Assembly (NCBI RefSeq): GCF_000344685.1
Contig: NW_006920412.1
Location: 2,420,617-2,484,616, forward strand
Source of the DNA: Gloeophyllum trabeum ATCC 11539
Lineage: Eukaryota > Basidiomycota > Agaricomycetes > Gloeophyllales > Gloeophyllaceae
Length of the DNA stretch: 64,000 nucleotides
Direction of reading: 5' to 3'
The notes beneath the pieces were generated by a model. The model saw only the letters and a list, made by a program, of their open reading frames with translations, was not told the DNA's origin and searched no databases. Shown here in pieces: positions 10,698 through 23,273 of the stretch. The position numbers were made by a program, and so were the translations under genes. Position 1 is the first letter of the stretch, and every line of letters starts with the position of its first letter.

Positions 10698-12196
10698 CTA
10701 ATCCAAGTGTATCTTGAGCTGCTCAGCAGGTATAGGAACAAAATTGTCCAGTGAAATGCCCCGTGAGGCCAGCTCAGGCTCGGCGTGCGGTGGGACGAGC
10801 TTGCGATTGAGGTCGGGACGAATCGAGAGTTCTGCGGGGAACTTGTTAGCCACATATTACGCATGAGAACATACTACATCTCCTTACCTTCCCGTGTAAA
10901 GTTGAACAAGGGAGGGAAATCTTTCCCGTTCGGCATCCGCGCACCCTCCACACGAAGCTCGTCAAAGAATTGATGGCACATGGCTTCTACAGCGCTCAGG
11001 CGAGCCTCAGGTGTGTACTCTAACAGTTTAGACACCAAATCGATCGCTTCCTGAGGCGTCCGAGGCCGGAATACCTGCAATCATGCTTATTAGACGCCAG
11101 ACTTGGATCGGTGATGATGTCCTTACCTTCGAGAAGGGGTGTGGCTTGATCTGAGGGAACTTGTGCTCCATGTAGTTCGGGTTCATCGTCTTGATTTGCT
11201 CTCGCGAAGGGGTCCCGAGAACCTTGATAATCTCGACCAACTGATCAATACCGCTTTCGCCGGGGAACAGAGGCTGGCCCAACATCAGCTCGGCCATGAC
11301 ACAACCAGTTGACCATATATCTACCAGCAGAGACCATCAGTAACGGGACTCAACTGGAAGCAATGGAACCATACCGATGTTGGTTGTGTAGTTTGTAGCT
11401 CCGAATATGAGCTCGGGCGCACGGTAATACCGCGAGCAGATATAACTAACGTTGGGCTCCCCGGCCACCAAAATCTTGGCAGAACCAAAGTCGCACAACT
11501 TTAGCACGCCGGTCGATGGATTGAGTAGGAGGTTCTGGGGCTTGATGTCGCGATGACAGATCCCGACTGAATGAATGTAAGCAAGTGATCGGAGGAGCTG
11601 ATACATGTACAGTTTGATTTGCAGAGTTGGCATTGGTTGCTTCAGTTTGGCATAGTGGCGGCTAGCCCGGTAAACAGTCTCCGGAACATATTCTAACACG
11701 AGATTGAGATACAGTTCATCCTTCTGTATTATGATGAGGTAGAAAACTCGTAGCCATGGATTTCCGGACTCACCTTGTCACCAGGAGAATAGAAGAAAGC
11801 ACGGAGATCTACCACGTTTGGATGGGAGACGAGTCGCATTATCTGCAGTTCACGGTTCTATTTCGCAACACATTCGCCGCAATGCAATATACTGTCAGCA
11901 TCATGGCTTGGTCAAGCCATATCAAACCATAGGACTTGACGAGGCTAACGGAGGAGAACTGTACGCACCTTGAACCGCTTGTCCTGAAGGACCTTCTTGA
12001 TCGCAATACTCTCGGTCTCCTTCGGAGCGCCTACAAGCCTAGCTTGGAAGACAACGCCGAAAGACCCATTCCCGATGACCTTGCAGTCTGAGTATTGTAT
12101 CTTGCGACTCTCGCCCGACTTCCCATCTGACGCAATCACCTCCACCACTTTGTGGGGATCGTCGATGGCTAAATGATGAGCAGGTAGTGGCGGCAT
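10698..12196 (-). CDS. GSK3: Glycogen synthase kinase-3 family Ser/Thr kinase
   Basis: Six exons (12196-11969, 11857-11774, 11723-11375, 11320-11127, 11074-10888, 10831-10698) give 391 residues. The order is glycine loop [10 protein letters not shown], catalytic lysine in [19 protein letters not shown] catalytic loop, DFGSAK, and the activation segment [20 protein letters not shown] with the autophosphorylated tyrosine that defines GSK3. The insert and C-lobe ([20 protein letters not shown]) also match. GSK3 kinases phosphorylate primed substrates in nutrient, cell-wall and developmental signalling; yeast members are Mck1, Rim11 and Mrk1. All key residues are present, so it should be active. 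The ATG at 12196 gives a compact N-terminus with no competing start. Confidence 0.97.
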
Positions 12197-15100
12197 GGCA
12201 AGTCGGAAGGAGGTTTATACGCAGCAAAGGAAGGAAGCGCGCAGAAAAGATGGGGGGATGCGGGGAGGAATGGGAGGCAAAATTAGAACGGGAGTCCGAC
12301 GACGCAAACTGAGGGCAAGACGTGGGACGCACGAGAGATCTTTACACCGTTTATGGGTCCGTGCGTTGCCATATCAGACCGGAAACTCGGAGTCGACTGT
12401 TATTAATCTTCAGAAGCTAAAGACGCCGAGGTTTGGCTAGGCGGAGGATGGGCGGCAATGGGGCGTGAATGCGACGGATGTGGACGGGAAACGGAATTGC
12501 GGACACTTGACTATGCGTGAAGATGGTACGATAAAGACAAAGCAGGGATATACAGCAGATGGCAGGTGGTCGGGGGGAAAGGAGATGCAGAGGGAGAGGA
12601 CGAGAGAAGGCACTGGGCAAAACACGTCCTGTGACCGATACGCCAGCGCCCAAACACGGCCAAACACGCCCCATTCATTCTGGCCACTGCGGAGGCGGAC
12701 TTGCTCTGGCGCGCTGATGCGCTTACCCTGCGGGATGTTCGGGATTCCAACACACGGCGCGCTCGCCCTGGATCGAGGTAATACCACGAATTTCTGCTGC
12801 TATTTGCTGGCCACTCTCTTGCACGTCTTGCACACCCGGAGCTCGAAAGAGGCCCCGAATGCTCAATAATCTGAAGCCAGGCCGCGCCCCGCCTCGATCA
12901 TCAATTCAGCTAATGCCCTGGACAGTGGGAACGGCGGTTGTTGGCTGGTCGTTTCCAGATGTCTGTCTGCCATCTTCTACCAGCCAGGCTGGTCCCGCGT
13001 CCCATGCACAGCAAAGTCACGAAGGGTCTCTGGTCGTCGCATCCCTTTGGAACCAGATGCGCCACCGAGGGGACCGGAATAGACCTGACCTGCACTCCCA
13101 TCTACCAACGTTACTCCAGAAATTTGTGTTACTGACTCCGATCCTTCCGTCTTGGGTTGGTCCCTCGCGCCTCCCTTGAACCCAATCACGTTACCCTAAT
13201 GGGCCGCCCACCAGCTGACCGCCTTCGAAAGCTCCTGCGCCTGTCTTTGTCTCAGTAAGTGACGTCTTCTCCGCTGATCGCCCGCAATCAGCTCAGATTC
13301 GGGGCCCTGGAATCTTGCGTGTGCCCGCCGTGCCCTTATCGCATCCGAAGGCCATCACTATCCCGTACGGTATCTTGCGAGAAATTGGGAGCTCATCAAC
13401 CTGAAGTTCTGCTATTGAAGAGGCGCTCTCACGTTCCCTCCTCTTGCCCCGAAAATTGCTCGTCAGGTGAGACAATCCTGCGTGTCAACTGGGATATCAG
13501 CAGGGTGATGCTTAGTGCAGAATGTAGCACTAAAGAATCAAGCTTGTCATAAGACCCGTCCATGTTCTACTCTCTGCAAAGCTTGTATCGATGAGTTTGC
13601 CGGGCATTCACTGTGGATGCACCAACGATCCCTTATCATTGGACGTACCTCTGAGTAGCACCGCCCTTGGCACCCCGTCTGGATCAACGCGACGCCCTAG
13701 TATTCCTACTTACCTTCTACCGCGTCCCTCGAAACACGGAAGGCACTCGAAACAACATATCTCCTTACATGACGCTCATGTGCCTCCCGCAGCCTTGTGC
13801 GTCAGAGCGGCTTAACCTGCGGACTGATATCCTCCGCGTCTTCATCTATACTACTGACACCGTCAAATGCTCCGATACAGCTTTCCCATATTATTTATAG
13901 GCTCACGGAGGGATTCCTGAAGTTCGCGGAGTATGTCTCCCGCCCAGGGGTCGGTGATCACCGGCATCGTGGAGGCTATAAGGCTTCCTGAACCGTTCTG
14001 AAAGGAACCGACGATACCGCCGGGATGTGCGTTGCTCCATATGGTCTCCGACGGATGTCTCCTGCGAATGCCGTACTGTGGGGGGATATTGACACCGATT
14101 CACTTTCAATTACGCTCCCAGTCAAGAAAGGGCCGTCTGGCAAAGCCACTGCCCCGGCAGTCCGCTGTAGACCATTCCAGCGGCATCAAAATATAACTTG
14201 CGTTTCATGCCGGGAGTGCACAGCGGAATTGATTCAATGTCATAGCTGATAATATACATATATTATGCCCAAGACACTACTTCACATGGCTACCAACTTA
14301 TTCGTTACTCAACTTACCCAACAATTCGGTGCACAACGCCGGAGAAAACCGGAGACGCATTGAAAGATGCGTTCGCGAGTTTCCGAACATCAGCGACCTC
14401 CAGGATGAACTCGGGAAATGTCGTACTTTGTTAGTGGGTTTATTATGACTGGGTCCTGGCATGAAGAACATGTCAGCCGAGCGTAAACCCGCATTGCGGG
14501 ATCGGGGCAGGCGACTTTTCAATATTGGCACAGTGAAAGCACGTCTTGTGGGTGTCGAAGAGCCACATACCCATCGGGTATTTCTGTACTGACCGAGCTT
14601 ACCCGTATTCTATCGCCTGTGAAGTTATCGTGTCTACACCCGCATTATCATCCACCGCGCCGCAGCTATTTGATGAGAGAAAGCCAAAAGATACTATACT
14701 TGGGGCTTTTCCCAACCATAACACGGAACCAAAGCTGCCGGAAAGTAGAGGGGCCATTTTCCTAGGACCCTTGACGAACACCTATGATCCTGGTCAATTC
14801 GTAGTCAACAGACATACTCACTGATACTTTCTCGAGCAGCTTCCTAATTTCTGGGTATTCCCCGAGGTCAAGGAACCGCTATCTCCTAGTCATGATCCAA
14901 GTCAACCGCAAACTTACTTGCCATTTTAGCTGTGCTTCGACTGGAGCGGGAGAATGAGCTCGGGCTACTGCGGTCTGGTTCGAGGGACAGGGGAATCGTC
15001 GTCGTGTCCTCCAAGCCGATTGCGCAGGGGCGTCGCCATAACACGAACTTGTGGCGCTGGAAGGGGCCAAGAACCGTCTGACGTCTGTCTGGCAACTAGT

Positions 15101-15740
15101 CGTCTTGTGATGGCGAGCTATTTTGTGGTGAGACCATCTACCGCACCGGGTCGGGCAACTCAAACCCCGGGGATGTTCTCGGTGCTTCAACACATACAGT
15201 GGATTCAGGCAGGATTATTGATTCGTTGTGAGTTGATATACTAGATGCAATACCTCGCGGGCAGACAATAATGGTGATTAGACATGCGGAGAAGTATAAG
15301 TAAGAGCTGATGTCGAGACTCAACTGGCAACATCCCTCAGCCAGAGAACGCCACCGGATCGGATTCAGACTCACCTCGTAGGTTACCGTAGAATAGCAGA
15401 GAAGGGTGCACCGCCGGAACCTGATTCAGCTAGACGACGTTAGGCAGATCTTGTGCAGCAAGCCGTAGAGTATGGCCTCTCGCCGTCAGCGCACAAGAAG
15501 CAGCCTCAACATGACCTCCTCGCTGGGCAACCTGGAATCCTGGATGGATTCTGGTTGTAGTTAATCGTTGGACTTGTCGGATGAGGACATCCCCGCCACC
15601 AAGTACTTTCTTATCTTACGTAACGGGTGTTGCGCCATGTCGCGTGAGTCCATCGCAAGTTGTGGTCCTAGCTGACGACCCTCTCGGTGACTACGACCTT
15701 ACAAGAGCCCCTTGCCTTCCTCTCTATCTCTCTCTCCGCC
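12197..15740. other. 3.5-kb divergent interval without a resolvable gene
   Basis: Lies between divergent GSK3 (-) and the F-box/WD40 gene (+). On the minus strand between about 13,980 and 15,560 there are several open stretches next to strong donors (GTGAGT at 15,374, GTAAGT at 14,917, GTAAGT near 14,327). I could not join them into one frame, and one otherwise promising stretch has an in-frame TAG at 15,430-15,432. It may be an unresolved or decaying minus-strand gene, or a long promoter or non-coding transcript. 12,200-13,900 shows nothing convincing. Confidence 0.3.
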
Positions 15741-18105
15741 ATGCAATCGTCCTCTGCGTCAAAGACATCCCTGTACGTCTGCGACACCATCCCGCCAGCC
15801 CGTCTGGCGTCTGCCGACGATAGATCATCGCCTCCGCTGCCAAATAGTCCTGTTCCCAGCACTACCTTCGATTTGCTAGCCATCGACGACGATACGAGAA
15901 TGTCAGCGGAACAGTCGCGAATGGATCTTGCGGACAAAGAAGGGGCGGTGTCTGAAAAGGAACGCGGAAAGTCCATACCTCCGCCGCAACCGCCTGCACG
16001 CAAGCTGTGCGTTAGGCATCAGAGGATAGCGGATGAAGGTACTTTGTTAAAGCTTCAAAGGGTGAGTATTGCTTCATTCATTCAAGAACCTGCCCTCGTT
16101 GTCTCCGTTCGACGGATTCGGTGGGACGCTCTGCTGTTCACAAAAGACACGTACCATTGTGCCATGTTTACAGTGCCGCCACTGCCGCGTTTGGATATAT
16201 TACTGAGCTTACTCTTTTCAGGCTCTCGACGCCTTGCCAGTAGAAGACAGAGAGGCAATCAACACCGTTTGGTCCATATTTTCTTCCTCACCCCATCCTC
16301 GTCGAGCACTCATATTACAAGGGGTCCTCACCATGTGCTGCTTCTCTCAGTTGTCTTTCCTCACCGAGGAACTCAACCAGCTCATCCGCATCGACCCCTT
16401 CACCGTGTTTCCCCGTGAAGTCTCCCTCAAAGTACTAGGATACCTAGACGCCACTTCGCTGTGTCGAGCGGCTCAAGTCAGCAGGCGGTGGAAGAATTTA
16501 GCGGATGATGATATCCTGTGGCGAGGTATATGTGAGCAGCACATAGGGCAGAAGTGTCATAAATGTGGATGGGGTCTGCCCATATTGGAGAAGCGTCGGA
16601 TGGTCCGCACTTCATCCTCGACCTGTATTCCCTCGCCTTCGGCGCAGAAACGCGAGCTGGAAGAGACGGATGAGTTAGGACGGCGGCCGAAGAAACAAAG
16701 GTACGATACTCCTATCCCGGAGTCTCAGCTTTCCTCCTTCAGCGCCTCCACATCGCAATGCCGACCACCCACGCCGCCGAACGCTGTGCCGCCCATTCCG
16801 TCTCCGGCTCTTCGCATCACGCGCCCGTGGAAGGACGTCTACTGCGAGAGGCTCACAATTGAGCGTAATTGGCGGCGCGGGCGGTGTACTGCGCGTACAC
16901 TGCAGGGTCACACAGATGGCGTTATGTGCTTGCAGTTCAGCGAGACCATGTCGCACCCCTCTTTCCCCATCTTGATCACTGGCTCTTACGATCGCACCGC
17001 CCGAGTCTGGAATATGGAGACAGGCGCGGAGATCCGGTGTCTAAAGGGCCATACCCGGGCCGTCAGGGCGTTGCAGTTCGACGAAGCCAAATTGATTACA
17101 GGTAGCATGGACCATACGATCAAGGTGTGGAACTGGCGCACAGGTAAATGCATGCGAACACTGGAAGGCCACTCCGAAGGAGTGGTCTGTCTAAACTACG
17201 ACGACAATATCCTCGCCAGCGGCAGTGTCGACTCCACCATCAAAATCTGGAATTTTCGGACGAAGGAGTGTTTCACGCTCAGAGGACACAGGGACTGGGT
17301 GAACTCGGTCCAGATCTGGGACTCGGCACCGGCGTTGTCCAAGAGCAAGTCACCGAGTGTGTCCAGCTCGCATTCTTTTGACTCGGCGTTCAGCGACACG
17401 ACCTCGGCATCGACCACGTCGACGCCGTGCATTGACCCCGGCAAGATGCTGTTCTCCGCCTCTGATGACGGCACCATCAGACTGTGGGATCTCACGCTGC
17501 GATCATGTGTGCGTCAGTTCACTGGCCACGTCGGCCAGGTACAGAGCATGAAGCTCCTTGTCCTGGATGAATGCGACGACGAGCCGGGGGAGTCTACGCC
17601 GGAAGAGATGAGTCCAGAACCATCATCGGTGGCGTCTTCTAGCATGCCATTATACGAGCAGGCTTTGGCGTCTATGACGGTCCCGTCCGACCAAGCTAGC
17701 TCGTTATCAGGACTGGCGTCCTGCGATATTCTACCGAGCGCATCTTTAGGTTCTGCATCGTCAGCGCCTGAAGCCTCTAAGCTTCCTATGCCAAAGCGCT
17801 CCAAGCCGCTTTTGGTATCAGGAAGTCTCGATAACACCATAAAGCTATGGGATATAGAGACGGGGAAAGTGGTCCGGACGCTGTTCGGTCATATCGAAGG
17901 TGTCTGGGCGGTCGCGAGCGACAAGTTACGCCTGGTCAGTGGAAGCCACGACAGGACGATAAAAATATGGATGCGAGACGAGGGCAAGTGTACTGCGACG
18001 CTCTTTGGTCATCGTGGAGCTGTGACCTGTCTCGCCCTTGGAGAGGATAAGATAGTGTCGGGAAGCGACGATGGTGATGTCAGGATCTGGAGTTTCGCTG
18101 GCTGA
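15741..18105 (+). CDS. MET30: F-box/WD40 protein, Met30/SconB-like SCF substrate receptor
   Basis: Two exons (15741-16061 and 16222-18105) give 734 residues. The N-terminal 160 residues are low complexity. An N-terminal helical segment with LTEELNQLIRIDPF leads into the F-box, FPREVSLKVLGYLDATSLCR, at about residue 170. Then come a basic linker with RRPKKQR and seven WD40 repeats, whose GH motifs read GHTDGV, GHTRAV, GHSEGV, GHRDWV, GHVGQV, GHIEGV and GHRGAV. The F-box binds Skp1 in an SCF ubiquitin ligase, and the propeller recognises substrates. Met30 and SconB control sulfur assimilation, and the layout fits them better than Cdc4. Long Ser-rich insertions sit in the fourth and fifth repeats. 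The start ATG is preceded by CCGCC. The symbol is tentative; the domain calls are firm. Confidence 0.93.
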
Positions 18106-18358
18106 TTAGCAAGCGTAACTCCTGCGCTCCTCGCTTTTGCTGTGAGATCTCCCTTTGACTGGACCGTTTCGCTCGTCATTTGTAGCCGTTCGCGTACATG
18201 ATTAATACAGTGCTTGTAATTTACGTTCATACAGTGTCTTACTTAATATGACAATCAGAATGGTATTGATCATATTCAAGACTGAACCAATGACAGTGAT
18301 AGGGCGGAACCCTCCTGCAGACGGCATTCGCAACGACATCGAGAGCAGCAGGAAAGAA

Positions 18359-21300
18359 CTAGGAAGTTCCATGTCGCTCTGGGAACCCAAGAATCTGTAG
18401 AGCCACCAGAGTGCGATCCTTTGACTGCTTCGCCTTCAACTGCAGACTTCTGGCTTCAAATTGGTCATCTGACGAAGTATCCTTAGGCGAAGCGTTCAAT
18501 TGATACTCCATATATGCGAACACGGCTGGGTCATGCTGTTTGTCGAGGTCAGGCGGGTGGAATTGTAGCATGTCGTCTACATGTCGAGCCAACTGTTTGC
18601 AATGGCTGTAGTTGATGAGATCCTGGCCATCAACCGTGACCAACAGGCCGCTGGTGCAGCTTCTTTGCACATCGGACACATGTACGGCTGAGATTTCGTG
18701 TCAGATGGGCTCATGAAATCTGCGGTGAAGTGCACCCACATAAAATAGGAACACAGGCCTTGCGACAATCCTCTACAGCCTTACGATAATGCTTGTAATC
18801 GTTTTCATCACTAATAACACGTGCCATCCTCTTGAAAGTCCCGTTTCTGTTCTTGATGCCCAAGCTACAGGTCAAGTCAAGCCTGGCTATCGTCGGAGAC
18901 AGTAGGGCATTGAGTATCGCAGCCATGGAAGAATAGTTATGGCATTTCTCGCATTCCTGAGGCTAATCAGTATGAATCCCCGAACACGGTGCAAAGAACT
19001 AACTCACCTCCGCAGTATCGAAGAAAAACCCGACGACTGAACCCCGAGAGAAAATGTAATCAGGACGCAGAACAGATCGCTTGACCCAATTATGAAGTCG
19101 CATGCTTGTCTCATATGCAATGTCGATGTTATTGCGGACTGGGGGTTCACGAAATTTGAGAACACAGTCTGAGGAACGTATATTCCGATACCGCTGTCCT
19201 TCCAATATCGTCAAAGCAATGGCTAGCTGACGAGCGCTGACATCTTCGCCCTTAGCTCTGACACTCTTGACAGCGAGAGGAGAAGGTGACACTCGCAAGA
19301 GGGTACTATTCCTTTCCAACTGCGAGTACTGTTGGTGCTAAGTCCGGGCAGTTTCATGGAGAGTACTTACTCTTTGGCTGAGAATGGCTACGATTTCTCG
19401 CGCGACAGGCGGGGCATAGGTGCCAGTGTGGCTTCTGATAGACCCAACAAAGGCTCGCATGTCCTCCAGAAGATCAGTTTCTGTGTCAACATCATGGGAT
19501 CGGAGCCAGCTCTTCAGGAAGCTCAAAACGCTAGGTCGTCAGCCTTAATGGATGCTTAACTCGAACGACAAACAGCAACAAACTCACGCAAGACGGGTGG
19601 CATTACGGTGTTGCAAGGGGAGATCGCGATTTTCTTCGAACTCGGTCGCACGAAAGCGGTCAATCATCAACTGATACAACTCTGCAGGCATGAGGAAAAG
19701 ACGATATGTCTTGATAAATATAGCCCGATAATTCTCCCCTATGAAAGTGTTTGGATGACGTGAGGACTCGGTCGTACCACCTTACACACACCTTCACTTG
19801 CACTTCCATCAAGCAATTGCTCGATCAGTCCTTGTGCTGTTCCACCGGCAATACTATCGTCGTGAGCAACTTGCACGTCGTATCCCGGGTCATTCACGGC
19901 ATTGCGGATGTTTTCTGGGAGTGAAGCGATACCAGGAGCCAAATGAGGATGACTTAAAGACGCCGTACTCCCAGAGCGAGACACGCTCGGCAACGTAGCT
20001 GGCGCTTGGCCTCGAAGCAGAGACGGACTCAACAACGGCGACGACGGCGACTGTCCCGAAACTGGACTTGAAGGGACAGGCAGGGGAGTTCTGCCCGTTT
20101 GCCGGCGCTCTTCACCGTTGCGAATACCGGGAAGAGACTCTCGAGATGGCAATGACTCTATGGACTGGCCCTGGCTCATGGAACCGATGCTCGAAGAGGA
20201 TCTCGCCGTTCCAGGCCGTGAACCGGGACGGTCCGGATTCTGCTGAGGGCGGGTAATGCTTACGAGGCTTTTGCCCGTATCAGCTAGAGTACCGGCCGGC
20301 ACGTTAGCAGGATCTTCAGGCTGCCAAAATGTAGAGTGTTCCGATGCAGCGGGAGAATGAGGCAAGGAACCAACGAGACCTGTAGCAGGATCCACCGAAG
20401 GATTATTTCGGCGAGAGTACCTGTGCCCAGCGGACCGCGTGGGCATTTCCGTATTGGAAGGCAAAGTACGTTGCGTGGAATCTTCCTCCGACGTCCGCTG
20501 CAAGGGGCTACGCAAGGGAATGGGTCTGTCCGTAAGAGAATGTGGAGGTGGATCTGCGGGCCCGGGCAATCCCACATCTGGAAGGGGGGGAGGCGACTCG
20601 GAGATAGGAACGCCAATCACTAGTAGAGAAGAGGTCAGAAAGAGTTTGGTGAGACAGGTATGCAGCACGGACCAGCTCCAGCGAATAGGCTGTGAGGGTC
20701 ATTTTCAAGCTTCTTCATATGCGTTCGTACATCCGTCATAGATGGCCTCTCGTTGGGGTCGTGCTTCCAGCATGCCTCCATAAGGTCCCACAGACCGTCT
20801 GTCATAAGCGAGCCGTCAGGCCGTCCGGGTCGAGTCCCTTCCAGTACTTTGAAGGGAATTTCCATGTCCCGAGATATCTCGCAAAACGGATGCTGTCTTG
20901 TGATAAGCTCTAGGCAGACCATCGCAAAGCTCCATATATCGGTCTGCGTAGAGACAACCGCATGGACTCGATCGAACCGCTCAGGCTTGAAAAGCTCCGG
21001 CGCCATCCACCGCGCAGGAGTGACACCGGTCAACGTACTCGTGCCGCTATCGCGGACCTCTTCTATGACCTTCGACAGACCAAAGTCGGATATCAACGCT
21101 TTACCGGACTCAGAGATTAAGATGTTAGCCTAGGGACGAACGCAGGTCGTTGTCAGAAATCGAGCAAGTACTGTAATATGAACGTACACCGCGCAAATCT
21201 CCGTGGACTATCTTATTCAGATGAAGATATTCCAGTCCTTGCGCTCTGTTAATGTAGCCCACACGAAGAGGAAGAAGAGCAAAGGCCAATACCTGAGGCA

Positions 21301-22834
21301 ACTTCATTCAACAGTCGCATACGATCGACACCTGGACGCTTTCGCACATAGTCGATAGCAGTTCCATTCTGCTGCCAAGGAGCAACCTGGCTCCACCAGT
21401 CAGTTTGCGTCACAGTCTACGTTTATACCAAACTTGCCATGAAAACATGTTGATCGTCGAGATATGCGATTCCATAGAGACGAGCGATATTGGGATGCTG
21501 CAAATGCCTCCATATTCCTACTTCTCGCTCAAATCTCTGTAAAACACATATGAACTTCGTTACGGCGGATCCCATTGGCGTCAAATGAGATATACTCACG
21601 TCCTGGTCTGCTCGGGTGGTGATTCCGCGAGGCAATTTCAGTCCTACCTGTACGCCGGGTCATTCAAATGGTACACTCCGAGCTATTCGCGACACTTACC
21701 CGCTCTTCACCCAGCCAAACTCCTTGATTGGAAACGTTAATGTGAACCTCTGTTGTTCAATTCGGGGCGACATACCGGTGTAGATATCACTGTAGTTTCC
21801 CGGAATGACCGGGAATTTGCTTGTGAGTACGACTTGACCCGTTACTGTATGCTGGTCAAACCCTGGCGTAATGTTGACTAACATGGCTGCTCACAATCTG
21901 TCAACGGGGGTAGTATCTTCGTTTCGCTGTGAACTTTCCACAAGCCCTGGACAAGGGCATCTTGACCTTGTTCCTCTTGATGCCCCGGAGATCGCCGTTC
22001 TCGTTCCAGTAGTTCCTATTAAGACCATGAATAGAATAAGAGAGGCAGTGACTGATGACTAACCTCCTGGATACTTCGCATGATGCCCTCAATGGCTGGC
22101 TTCTCAAGTCCAAGGATTGTCTTCATTTCGTTTCGGTCCCAAAGGATACTCTGCAAGAGCTCTCGCAGCTCGGCATGATCCCGGGTTTGCGCATCAGCTA
22201 GTTTAACTGTTTCTCCGTTGATGATTATATTCATAGAAAACTGGGGATTCATAGAGCAGACCCTGAGACTAGACTGCAATCTTGCGGCAGCGAATCACTT
22301 ACGTTGAACTGGGTAACACATAATTCAATCTCGCGGTAGCTCTCGTCAATACCTTGCTTGATGCTACTCTGCTGCAATATGCTCCTGACGCGACTTAAGG
22401 ACGCCCAAGTCTGAACTTTGTTTAGCACGTGGTAGATGGCACTGCAGAATTGTGAGAATCGGTCACTCCAGCGGATCGAAGTGCACATACCTCTCAACGT
22501 CATCCGCAGCGCGCTGAGCGTTAGTGCCCTCTAAATTACTAGAGCGGAGATTCTCATCAAGCGAAAGCAACAGTCTCCGACACCTGTCGGCTAGAACCAT
22601 ACACTGCTCCTAGAGTCCAAAGCTCAGGAGGATCCGCAAGTGACTGGACTTGACGACCTACCCGATAGATCTTCACATTCCGTATAACAGTGTAAATCTC
22701 GTTCACTGTTCAAAATTAATGGGCATCCACTATCGGGGTAAGAGAGAGGTCCACATACCAAGTTTAACTGCATGGTCCAGCCCTGGGTAGCAGTTGCCGA
22801 TCCAATCAGTCAGTGAGGGTACAGGCGGCGGCAT
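18359..22834 (-). CDS. MLKL-type helical bundle + TKL kinase + RasGEF fusion protein
   Basis: Nineteen exons give 1,178 residues: 22834-22759, 22705-22662, 22609-22491, 22441-22303, 22240-22064, 22015-21895, 21844-21776, 21722-21700, 21647-21600, 21536-21429, 21386-21293, 21243-21188, 21129-20673, 20619-19792, 19738-19588, 19530-19371, 19328-19008, 18956-18740, 18687-18359. Residues 1-180 form a helical region resembling the MLKL N-terminal-like bundle of Agaricomycete kinases. Residues 228-500 are a TKL kinase with VGLKLPRG (beta-3 lysine), HGDLRGANIL, DFGLSK and WMAPELF. Residues 511-786 are disordered and Ser/Pro-rich. RasGEF-N spans about 787-890 and the RasGEF catalytic domain about 891-1178 (HNYSSMAAILNALLSPTIAR; LINYSHCKQLARHV). 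The inferred role is activation of a Ras GTPase downstream of a kinase switch. The HGD catalytic loop is usual for this kinase group. The gene converges with the F-box gene. Confidence 0.88.
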
Positions 22835-23111
22835 GATGGCAGGGAAGACAAGTGCATCTGCGAAGCTATATAGGCAACCCGTACTGGCGCGCAGGTATCT
22901 AGACGCCAAGGGGTATCATTGGAAGACAGCAGCCACTAACAGCGGCCCACAAAGAGCCACAACAGTCATGGTGACATGGGAATGCATAGCCAGCATGGCG
23001 ATGCGGTCCCTACACACGATAAGAGCTGGTGATGAATGCAATGTGACCTATACCGTATACGAGACTTGTCCCTTGGCGGATATAATATAATATTTTACGC
23101 TTTTGTAAGTC

Positions 23112-23208
23112 GGTAGCGTGGCCGAGCGGTCTAAGGCGTTGGATTTAAGTTCTTGATTTGATTCCCAATGGGCGAAAGCCCGCGCGAGTTCGAACCTCGC
23201 CGCTACCA
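23112..23208 (+). tRNA. tRNA-Leu (UAA) with a 13-nt intron
   Basis: The acceptor stem GGTAGCG pairs with CGCTACC, followed by discriminator A at 23208. D-arm, a long variable arm (GGGC-GAAA-GCCC) and T-arm (GCGAG-TTCGAAC-CTCGC) are all present. The long variable arm and a TAA anticodon at 23146-23148 mark a class II leucine tRNA. A 13-nt intron (about 23150-23162) follows position 37, the standard eukaryotic site. With this placement the last anticodon-stem pair (31-39) is an A-C mismatch, which is the only weakness. Transcription by RNA polymerase III is expected. Confidence 0.93.
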
Positions 23209-23273
23209 GCCAAAGTTAAGCTTACTTTTTTCCCCTGAGGAAGACAATCATGGACGCGCATTAGGTGTCTTAC

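Noticed and set aside
15687..15740. Upstream in-frame ATG of the F-box/WD40 gene
   Set aside because: The ATG at 15741 has a better context (CCGCC before it); the extension is hydrophobic and looks like translated pyrimidine-rich leader.
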